Below the pieces are notes generated by a model. It worked only from the letters and a program-made list of their open reading frames with translations. It made no database searches and had not been told where the DNA came from. Made by a program: the position numbers and the translations under genes. A DNA stretch of 17,835 nt, from assembly GCA_027604665.1 (NCBI GenBank), contig JADGIZ010000255.1, positions 1 to 17,835 of the forward strand, in the 5' to 3' direction. Source of the DNA: Polyrhizophydium stewartii. Lineage: Eukaryota; Chytridiomycota; Chytridiomycetes; Rhizophydiales. This document shows, piece after piece, positions 8,918 to 17,322 of the stretch. Within the stretch, counting starts at the first letter, position 1. The number at the start of each line of letters is the position of its first letter.

Positions 8918-10533
8918 ATGTTTGGGACACAGATATTCGTATTTTTGTGCCTCGTCGCGGCGCAGGCAGCGGCACAAGGTGTGGCTGTGGCCTGGATGGG
9001 CGGAAATGCGACAATGATGCCATCGTTTGGGACCGTCGGCGTTCCCTCTCCATCCAACTGGCCCCCTGCGCGCATGGACCACGCCATGGCCGCCGACACG
9101 GCAGGAAACATATGGATGTTTGGCGGCAGGAGCGCCGGCAACGCGTCCGGCGGGCCTCTTTCGTACAGTAAGGCCAGCCGAGCGGTGAAGAGTGTCTTTA
9201 TCTCGAGTACTCTCTGACGGCAGGCCACAACACTGCTTTCCAGCCTACAACACAGGAATCGCGGACCTGTGGAAGTACACGCCGAATAGCGGCCAGTGGA
9301 CCTGGATGTCGGGCGTGGCCAACATCAGCGATCCGGGCGTCACTGAATCGCGCGGCGTAGCATCAGCAAGAAATCGCCCACCAGCGCGCTCGTTCCACTC
9401 CATGTGGGCGTCGTCGGATGGCAGCGTGTTCATCTTCGGCGGGCACTGTGAGTTGGCTTTATGGTGCATGGAAGATGCAACGGTCTGATATGTCCGTCCA
9501 GCGGTGACGCAGGGACCCGGAAACGACCTATGGAAGTTTGCGCCGGCGGCCGCAACGTGGACCCTCGTCTCTGGCAGCTCTGCGGCGTGGCCTGCCTCGT
9601 CGGTCGGCACTGTTGGTGTCGCCAATGCATCTAATATCCCGGCAGGCAGATACAATCCCGCGACGTGCACGGATTCGGCGCTCACGATGACTTTTATGTT
9701 TGGCGGGGGTGAGCCGTCGCTAGTTCTTGGACGATCGTGAGAGTATAACAACAACTTTTCGCCGTGCGTAGCCCATCGGAACGATATCTGGAAGTTCGAT
9801 CATTCCTCGATGTTGTGGACATGCCTTCGCGATATCACATACCCCAAAACTGGAGTTTTTGGCACCGAAGCATCGGCAAACGCCCCCGACTACAGAGATG
9901 GCGCAAGCTGCTGGTTTGATGACACGGGAAAGAGTGTGTATATCTTTGGGGGCTTCTCAAACGACGGTGGGCAGTGCCTTTCTCGGCAGAGTTTCCACAA
10001 AGCCTTCTGATGCGCGGCTAAAATGCTCGCAGCTGTAAATGACTTGTGGCGCTTCAATGTCACATCCGCAAAATGGGCATGGGTTGGAGGCTCTGCCAGA
10101 ACTTTGGGTCTTGGTTCAGTTTCAGCCACCGGCGCCGCGAGCACAGCAAATGTTCCACCAGCTCGATTCGGCGCGGCATCATGGACAAGTGGCAACGAGT
10201 TTTTTCTCTTTGGCGGCACAAGCAGTAAGGCCCGTGTTCTTGCGCTTCTTGTCCTGCGGTCAAAAAGCTCATCTCTTCAACGACGCCGCGTCATCAGTCA
10301 ACTCAAATATGCTCTCAGATCTCTGGAGATATCGGCCAAGAAGCAAGGATTGGACGCTCATGGCAGATGGAGGAGCCAACGCGCCAGCAGCAGTTGCCGC
10401 ACCTCGGGGTGTTCCGGCGACGCCCAATCAAGTCCCTTCAATGAGCGGTCATGCAGCAGCTTTCAGTGCGGCGGATGGAACTGCGTACATCTTTGGCGGA
10501 CTACCATCAAGCTTCTTGGGCGCTTTTAGTTGA
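8918..10533 (+). CDS. Secreted kelch-repeat (beta-propeller) protein, one blade per exon
   Basis: Exons are 8918-9167, 9244-9447, 9502-9708, 9772-9966, 10033-10224 and 10298-10533, giving 427 aa. The first about 20 residues (MFGTQIFVFLCLVAAQAAAQ) form a clear signal peptide. The rest is six kelch-type units of the pattern N-D-L-W-K-F...W.W..G......GV......P.AR......FIFGG. Unit openings are visible as ADLWKYTP, NDLWKFAP, NDIWKFDH, NDLWRFNV and SDLWRYRP; the first unit lacks this opening strand. The five introns (76, 54, 63, 66 and 73 bp) are all phase 1 and lie just after each FGG strand. Kelch propellers bind proteins or sugars, and no catalytic residues can be named here. No membrane anchor follows the last unit, and the last FGG has no adjacent donor, so the protein ends soon after (LPSSFLGAFS). 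It is likely extracellular or in the secretory path; its partner is unknown. Confidence 0.85.
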
Positions 10534-10904
10534 GCATGGATCCTCGTTGAATAGGATTTGCACTAGATGACAACTGACAGCGCTTTATCATAGCATCGGC
10601 GCTCTGGCGGATTGACACTTTGCAGACCAGTTCATGAAGAAGCTCGGCGGCGCTCACTGTCAGGAAGCGATAAACATCCACCATCACGCCGGTGATGCTC
10701 TCGCTTTTTGCGTGAAGAGGCCAACACCGACGTTGCGGCGCCTGGTGAAAGGCGTGAGATGATAAGGCTCTATTCGCAGGTGCTGGGCCAGTGCACATGC
10801 TTGACAGAGCCTCCGCACCTGACTGGCGGGGTTCGTCGGCCGTTTGCAGGGAATTTGGTGCGCGGGCGACGTCCGCGACTTCACCCGAAAGCCACACGAC
10901 AGCC
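10534..10904. other. Intergenic region between the kelch and CASP genes
   Basis: 371 bp holding the 3' flank of the kelch gene and the upstream region of CASP. The first 200 bases are less GC-rich than the rest. Frames on both strands cross it, but none shows a conserved motif. The CASP start has a good context (GACAGCCATGG). No RNA gene or repeat was seen. Confidence 0.45.
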
Positions 10905-13634
10905 ATGGCCGAGGAGGGCCTGACCACGGCCATGCGCGCGTGGGAGAGTGCGTGCCGGCTGTGTGGCCGTCGGCCTCCATCTCCATGTCGGCGCGGCCTC
11001 TCTGACTCGGCTTCTCGCTCGCTCCACCCATGCAGAGCTTGGCTTTGCGCAGCTCCAGCGCGAGCTCGATGCCCAGGGCCTCGCAGTCATCGAGAACCAG
11101 AACCAGGCGGCAGCGGCGCGGAAGCGCCTCGCGGAAGAAACCCGTGGTGCGCTGCGACCAGCCGCTTGCCGCTAAGTGCATCATGGCAGGCTGGCCAGCG
11201 CTGACATCGAGCAGAGTTCAAGAAGGTGCCAGACGAGGAGAAGCTCAAGGAGTTCAAGAACCTGCTCAAGGGTTGGTTGCTGCGGCCTGTCGCTCGATGC
11301 TGCAGGACTGGAGCTGACGCCAGCCCTCCCTCCGCGGCCTCCTTTCCTGCGCTCGACCGCAGCTTACCAGGCCGGTGCGTGCAGCGGCTCATGTGCCCGC
11401 GTGCGCTCCCCCTGCCTCGCGGGCCGCTGACGAATGCGCGCTCAGAGATCGACTCCATGACCAAGCGCTCAAAGTTTGCCGAGACATCGTTCCTGACGCT
11501 CTACAAGCAGCTGTCGGACATGCCCGATCCGGCGCCGCTGATTGCGTCGGCGCTTGATCAGACCAAGCAGCTGGCTCAGGTCGCGACGCTCCAGGCCGAG
11601 AATCGCCGCCTGCGCGACGAGCTTGCCACTCAGCAAGCGCAACTCGCGGCATCCAAGTCTGCCGAATCCTCGATTGGCAGTCTCAAGCAGCGCCTTTCCA
11701 AGTACGAGGCCATGGCAAGTTAGTGCGAGCTGCACAAATGCTTTACTGCGCCCGCGTTTGCTTGTATGGCTGACGATTGCGGCGTCAGCTCGACGAGATG
11801 GTCGCCGAAAAGGTGGCGCAGAAGGAAGAGGAGATGAAGCAAGTCATGGACGAGAAGATCCGGATATACAAGGAGACGTGCGTTTTTTTTGGATTGCTTT
11901 CTTATTGCTGCGGCGAGTGGATTGACGCTGAGATGGCTCTATTGAACAGCGAGCATGTTCTAAGCCGCCAGGTCAGTCACTTCAAGGACCAGCTGGCTAT
12001 GCTGCAGACCAACCACGAGGTGACCCAGGCCAAACTCGTTGATGAGACGCAGAAATACGGTGAGAAAGCGCCACATTATCAAGACGCAACACGCTTGACG
12101 GTGCACTGATTCTTTGCGCACAGACGAGGGCGTTGCGGCGCGCCTCGCCGAGCTCGACATTGTGCTTATGGATCTCGAGCGTAGCAACGCCAAGATTGTT
12201 CAGCTTGAGCGCGAGACACGCTTGCTGAAAGACCAGATGAATGCGCCACGCGATGAGTCGGAGAACGAGATTCTCATCAAGCAGCAGCACGAACGAATCC
12301 GCGAGGTCGAGGCCGAGAACGCGGAGATTGCGCAGAAGCTGGACGAGGCGCTCTCGGCGCAGCGGGACGCCGAGTACGGCGCCGTTCAGCGCATCGCTGA
12401 CCTCGAGCGCGACGTGGCGAGCAAGTCGTTTGAGATTGCGCAGATGCAGGCGCGACTCGCCGAATTCAGCGATTACGACGAGATTAAGCGCGAGCTGGAT
12501 ATCATCAAGGGCATCGAGTTTGACGGGTTTGTCGATTCGGAAGCGCCTGCTGCGGCCCTCGACTATCCGATAGAGCGTCTTCTCGTTGCCAAGAACAAGA
12601 AACTCCAGAGCGATGTGATGGCGCTCAAGGCCGAGCTGTTTGAGGCGACGTCGATGCTGCAGGAGTGCAAGGACGCTCGGGCGCATGCTGAGCATCTTCT
12701 TGGCGAAAGCAAGGCGCTTGTCGCGAAGCTTGAAGGCGATCTGCTGCGCATCAACGAGTCGTGGGCTTCGACTGCCACAGCAAACACGCCGTCTCGGCGC
12801 CAGACAATGAGCGAGGGGCTCGAGTCGCTCATGTCCGACAGCCTCGCCAAAGCAGCCGCGTCGGAGCTTCCTAGCAGCGTCGCAGTTGGACCGGTTGGCG
12901 GCCTTGCCTCGGCAATAGGCGCCGGATCGAGCGCGGAGCCGTCGGCTGTACACGAAGCGCGACCTCTCGTGACGTCGACTGATGCATCCATCGTGCCCAT
13001 CCTGACGTCTCAGCGCGACCGTTACAAGCGACGATTTGAGGAACTCGAGCAGACCACCCGCGAGCAGAACCAGACGCTCTCGGACCTACGCTATGAGATT
13101 GCCAATCTCAAGTCTGACAACGTCAAGTTGTACGAGAAGCTGCGCTATGCCGAGACGTATTCGGCGGCTCGCTCGCAGACCCAGGCGCGGGGAGTCTCGC
13201 ACAGCATTATCAACATGGGCACGGCAGACAGACGGGCGGCAGCCTCCGATGCCGACGCGATCAGCTCTAAATACCGTGGCATCTACGAGGAAAGCCTTGA
13301 TCCATTCAAGCAGTTCCACCGGCAGGAGGAGCAGCGACGCTTCCATTCCATGAACCCCGCCGAGCGCGCCGCGCTCAGCCTAACACGGCTGCTTTCCACC
13401 AACCGCTATTCGCGCTGGATCTTTGTGATCTACAGTGCTGCGCTGCACCTGCTGGTCTTTGTCACGCTCTACCAGCTCAGCCTTGCTGACTGCCCCACCG
13501 GTACGTGCTCGCGCATCCACGGGTCCCAGCTCCTTGGTTGTGGTGTTAATGATTGCTGGCTCCTTGCTGAAGACGGAAAGCCGCCCAAAAACATCTGGAG
13601 CGTGCACACGGGCGACTCGCCGGCCCCTCGCTGA
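10905..13634 (+). CDS. COY1: CASP / Coy1-type Golgi coiled-coil membrane protein, 9 exons
   Basis: A C-terminally anchored golgin that acts in intra-Golgi retrograde tethering. Exons are 10905-10947, 11036-11146, 11215-11271, 11363-11374, 11446-11714, 11789-11877, 11950-12059, 12124-13500 and 13573-13634, giving 709 aa (human about 678, yeast 679). Spliced family motifs: AWEKLGFAQLQRELDA (13-28), ARKRLAEETREFKK, LLKAYQAEIDSMTKRSKF, PDPAPL, LMDLERSN, PILTSQRDRYKRRFEELE, SDNVKLYEKLRY, YEESLDPFKQF, then the TM segment at about 662-684 with the conserved Tyr and His (VIYSAALHLLVFVTLYQL). The body is coiled coil with a polar break near 430-510. Intron 5 starts GCAAGT, not GT. For intron 6 I chose the acceptor at 11949 because it gives the family's spacing. 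The last intron (13501-13572, GTACGT) is 72 bp without a stop, so its retention would add 24 residues. Confidence 0.9.
11363..11374 (+). other. 12-nt microexon in the CASP gene
   Basis: The bases CTTACCAGGCCG are flanked by CCGCAG and GTGCGT. With the flanking phase-1 junctions they add Ala-Tyr-Gln-Ala and rebuild LLKAYQAEID. Animal and yeast CASP/Coy1 have LLKSFQGEID and IIKQYQREID at the same place (recalled). Skipping it keeps frame but removes four conserved-position residues. Confidence 0.8.
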
Positions 13635-13707
13635 CGCCGCTTCGGGCCTGGCGGGGAGCCTTGCCTGCGCGTAGGTACATTGCGGAGCAGCAGTAAACTG
13701 CCTGCGT

Positions 13708-14364
13708 TCATTTGCCCAGCAGCGCATCTGTTGCGGCCTGCAGCGTCGCGGTCACGCCGCCCATGGCCAGCGAGGTGCCCAGAACGATGAGCGCACCGCT
13801 GCGGCCAGAGAGGGGATTCTGCATCGGGCCGTGGTGGAATGAGACCGTCGCGGCGCGGTAGCCAAGCGCAGCGACGATAGCTGCCGCGGTGTTGACGCCA
13901 AACCCCATGGGCGACAATGACGTGCTCGGTGCCTCGTCCGCGGGCACGAGCTGTCGCACCTCGCCGGGCTTCCACTCGCCCTGGGCTGGCACCTGCTCCA
14001 GGCTGCCTGCCTGACCGCGCTGTGCTGCCAGCTGCTTGTGGATCCCCCGCCGCAGGCCCTCGTAGACGCACCAGAAGACGGCGTGTCCCGTAGCGCACTT
14101 TAACGTCGTCCACGCCGGCGCGACGGGCACCGACCGCAGCTCCGCGAGCGTCTCCGGGAAGTGCCTTACGCCAGCCGCCTGCGTGATTCCGCCAAGAACA
14201 GCCCCAGCAACGAGTCCAGAGGCCGCCGTCCCCTCGGGTCGCTGCGGCGCGACCTGGCTGACTGCCGTGAACGTTGTCCACCACGCGAGCACCGAGGCCG
14301 CCTCGATCCCAAGCGCCGCGGCCATGTTGATCTGGGGTGAAAACCAGATCGAGCCCTCGTTCAT
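13708..14364 (-). CDS. Unidentified multi-pass membrane protein
   Basis: A single-exon frame of 218 aa from ATG (14364) to TGA (13710-13708), on the strand opposite CASP and 73 bp from its stop. About four to five hydrophobic segments are visible: near residues 14-34, 47-64 (with Gly/Ala spacing, GLVAGAVLGG), 86-104 (GHAVFWCVYEGLRRG), 157-175 and 190-212. A polar loop rich in Gln, Glu and Pro lies at about 110-150. The small-residue helices and the VYEGLRRG step are loosely like Tim17/Tim22/Tim23-family or peroxisomal PMP24-like proteins, but no signature I can name is complete, so this is only a possibility. It lies 140 bp downstream of the ThrE-like gene on the same strand. No intron signal is needed. 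I do not assign a function. Confidence 0.7.
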   Translation of the reverse strand: MNEGSIWFSPQINMAAALGIEAASVLAWWTTFTAVSQVAPQRPEGTAASGLVAGAVLGGITQAAGVRHFPETLAELRSVPVAPAWTTLKCATGHAVFWCVYEGLRRGIHKQLAAQRGQAGSLEQVPAQGEWKPGEVRQLVPADEAPSTSLSPMGFGVNTAAAIVAALGYRAATVSFHHGPMQNPLSGRSGALIVLGTSLAMGGVTATLQAATDALLGK

Positions 14365-14504
14365 TGGTGGTCACACCGCCAGCGAGTCGTCTTCCATCAC
14401 GCGGCGGTGTTTCGGCGCCATGGGGTACACCAGCGCATTCGCGATGCTGCAACATTGGCCGCCGCACTCATCAGCATCTTGCGGGCAGCTCGCACATTGC
14501 GGTA

Positions 14505-17002
14505 TTACAGCGGCACCCACAAAAGCCCGATGGCAATAGACATGGTCCGGAGGAGGATCTCGGTGCCGAAGCTGAGGCCCATCGAGCTGCCCGAAAATGC
14601 CGCAATCGCACCGCGAATTCCGACGGCGCCCGGAACGAGCCAGAGGATGCCCGCGAGTACGGCCGCAATCGCTATGCTGTCTCGCAGGCGTGCCCATGCA
14701 TTTGCAACAATGCCTAGTGCCAGCGCCGCGAGCGCCGACGATATTTCGCCCGACAGGAAGAGTCGCGAGAAGGTGGCGATAATAAAGCAGGTCAAAGACG
14801 AAATGGAAATATGGAGAAACTGGTCTGAATGCGCGCGCATCAGCAGCATCACGGAAAAGATCATCTGGAAGACGGGAGTCAGTCCGATAGCCACGCAAAC
14901 GCCCCTGTGGACTTGCTCACAGGGAAAAACAGAGGCAATCTCCACCACTGAATCGCGTATGGCGCTTCGGCGGACGGGCATGCCTTGGCCGCATCGTCAA
15001 TGGCAAATGCCTCAATATACTCGAGCACAAAGACGGCCAGTTTCGAGCCAAAGGTTGCTCCGTATCTGCTCGCAGTAGTGAGCATGCACGCAGCGCTTGA
15101 TATGCTAGTCAATTTGACACTTACCCAACCATCATCGAGCGGATAAATGCCTGGAACATGCGCACAGCTCCTGCGACAGTGTAGTCGGTGCCGAGCTCGA
15201 GCATTGCCAGCGTAAACTGGATTCCTGGCAGATACTGCGACAGGCTCGCGATCGACACAACGTCGAAGCATAAACCGTATCCTGACCCGGGCAGTGTCTG
15301 CCAGATATACTTTGTTTGCGCAATCCGTCCAAAGAAGCACACGACGCCGGCGATCAGAATAACCGAGGCGGAGGGGGCCTGATATTCGTCCGCCATGCTC
15401 TGAAGAGTCCCAGCCAGCGCGCCGAGGAACAGCGAAGCAATCGAGTCCGCGAGCGAGCCGTGAAACAAAAGCACAGACATCATTGCCGACTGCAGCGATG
15501 CAGCGAATATACGCACCCTTGAGCTGAGGGCATTCGGGACAGCGAGCAACTTCTCAAACTCGGAAATAACCTCTTCGACTATCGCAGGCTCTGCGTCACT
15601 CTTGTGAATCAGTCGGATCTCTGCTGATGGGCGGCGCTCAAGCATGCTTGCTAGGCTGCTCCACTTGAAGGGGCTATCTGCCTGCGCGTGTAAATTCTTG
15701 CTGGAAGTCGGCATATGCGCAGACGCTTGAGAGAGACGCTCTGCGAAATGCTCAAGGTACGGGTCGTCGTCTTCGTGCATGGATTCCTTCGAGTGGCCGG
15801 ACGCCGTTGCCCCAGTGCGCCTTTCTGCGTCAGAGGACGCTCCGCCATGTGCGGCTGCAAGTGAGGCGTTAGGTGCTAGAAGCGCTGTTTGATCATTACT
15901 CGTAGGCGCTTGGTGCGCTACTGAGCAGCCATCTGCAGCCCGCTGGCTGCTGACGTGCTTTGAGGCAGCCACTTGCATCTTGATACGCTCGAACCGGATG
16001 TTGATCATGCTCAGCCGCCGCGCGAGGCGGTCGGCCTGGTGCAGCTTCCGCATGTCGTTGGTTCCCACAATCTGGACAAAGTACGTGCGGCTTGGATGCT
16101 GGACGCCTCCATCGCCAATCGCAACCATGAGTGTTGCTGGCAGAGAAAACATGCTGATCGGAATCTCGAGTGCCTCGGCGGCGCTTTTGATGCGATGCTC
16201 GACACGATAGAGCGGCGCTCCCCACTGAACCATGGCCCGAGCGAGCTGGATAAGCAAATCAACCTCGCGAGTATCGCGAAGCTTGCCTGCCGCCGTCCAC
16301 GGCATCTTGGGGGCCATGTGATTGTGATTGGGAGGCGATCTGTTCTCGCTGAATGATTGGCCTCGTAGCGGCAGGCTCACTTTGAAACGAGTCGGATTTG
16401 AGTCCGAGAGCATATCGGCGGCGGAATCGCGCTCAGCATGCAGCTCGGAGAGACCCTCTTTGACCACTGCAGCCGTTAGCTTTCAAATATATGGACTGCC
16501 ATCAACGACCTGGAAATCACCGACCGTCGGCAGTTGCAATGGAGGTCTTGATGACGCCGAGAGGAACTTCTTCTGCGTGTTGCTTTTCCGGCGTCGGGCG
16601 AGCTCCAAATGCGTCAGATGCTCGCGATGCAGCACGCCCAAACATAGAGCTGATGTTGAGGCCGAGTATTCTTTGGCTCGCCTGGGTGTGGACTGGCGAT
16701 GGCACGTGCGCCGCAAGGCATGCTTGGGAATGGTGATGCGCCAGATCGCTCTGCAGGTCCGCCGATGCCCCTTCGACATGATGCTGGAAAACGGCGCCAT
16801 AGCTAGTTGTTGCATTCTGCGTAACTGCCTGGCCCAGATGCTGCACCTCAGAGCGACTGCCTTCGCCGTGCGTGCTTATCCCTGGCTCAAAGTCCTCACT
16901 CGTTCTGTCGAGCTCAACCTGGATGCCAACGTCCCCCTCGGCGCCTTTGTTGTCCGCAGTGCCCGCGCGAGGGGAGGAGCCGGCCAGACGCAGATAGGAC
17001 AT
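14505..17002 (-). CDS. ThrE/Prm10-like (threonine/serine exporter family) membrane transporter, 4 exons
   Basis: Exons are 17002-16525, 16466-15125, 15065-14921 and 14864-14505, giving 774 aa. The N-terminal about 225 residues are polar and look disordered. The ThrE cytosolic domain follows: REVDLLIQLARAMVQWGAP, YRVEHRI, FSLPATLMVAIGDG, TYFVQIVGTNDMRKLHQADR. After it comes an unusual polar insertion of roughly 150 residues (about 310-460), then the hydrophobic ThrE half (RIFAASLQSAMMSVLLF through MMVGYGATFGSKLAVFVLEY) and the smaller ThrE_2-type half (WWRLPLFFPMIFSVMLLM to GLLWVPL), about ten spans in all. Bacterial ThrE exports threonine and serine; fungal members such as yeast Prm10 have no settled substrate. 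Introns are 58 bp (weak donor GTCGGT, good branch CTAAC), 59 bp (GTAAGT) and 56 bp (GTGAGC). The first exon is the least certain part; in-frame ATGs at 16413 and 16317 are alternative starts and would leave out that exon. Confidence 0.85.
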
Positions 17003-17322
17003 GGTCGTGGAATTCAGGGCAAATCGGATATTCGAAGCGCACCTCCCCCTGCCCCGTGCGCGAACAGAGCCGCGTTGGCATTGTGCGTCGTGCGATCGTG
17101 TCACATCGAGGCACGTGTCAATCGGACCCGCTTTCCGTCGTTGACAGCAACCCCTGGTGAGGGACACCCCCTTGCTCGCCTGCTCACTCCGTGTGCGCTC
17201 TGCTAGGATGCCCGCCGCTGTCCACCGCCTTGCTCCTCTGGAACGCTTGATGAAAGACCTCATACCGGCCCCATGCCTTTCCGCCGCCCCGCCTGCCCCG
17301 CCTCGTCGCAGCTCCAGACAAC
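17003..17322. promoter_or_regulatory. Divergent upstream region, ThrE-like gene / Argonaute gene
   Basis: 320 bp between two divergent start codons. It is GC-rich with C-rich runs near 17271-17300 just before the Argonaute start (possible pyrimidine-rich 5' UTR or the end of a 5' intron; GCTCCAG at 17311-17317 is acceptor-like). No specific site was recognised. Confidence 0.4.

Noticed and set aside
11878..11974. Acceptor at 11974 (GTCAG) for CASP intron 6, and full read-through of this intron
   Set aside because: Read-through puts a hydrophobic Cys-rich segment into a coiled coil. The 11949 acceptor gives a 72-bp intron and a spacing between the YE and KYDE positions equal to that recalled for the human protein; 11974 would delete nine residues.
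13469..14467. 332-codon minus-strand open frame overlapping the CASP 3' end and the membrane-protein gene
   Set aside because: Its Arg/Gly-rich composition is that of a shifted frame; the 13708-14364 frame has clean hydrophobic segments and a proper ATG.
16467..16520. Donor GTGATT at 16520 for the first ThrE intron
   Set aside because: It looks better than GTCGGT but puts the next exon in the wrong frame; only the 16524 donor keeps the frame to the conserved ThrE domain.
16328..17206. 292-codon plus-strand open frame
   Set aside because: It is antisense to the first and second ThrE exons and shows no family motif.
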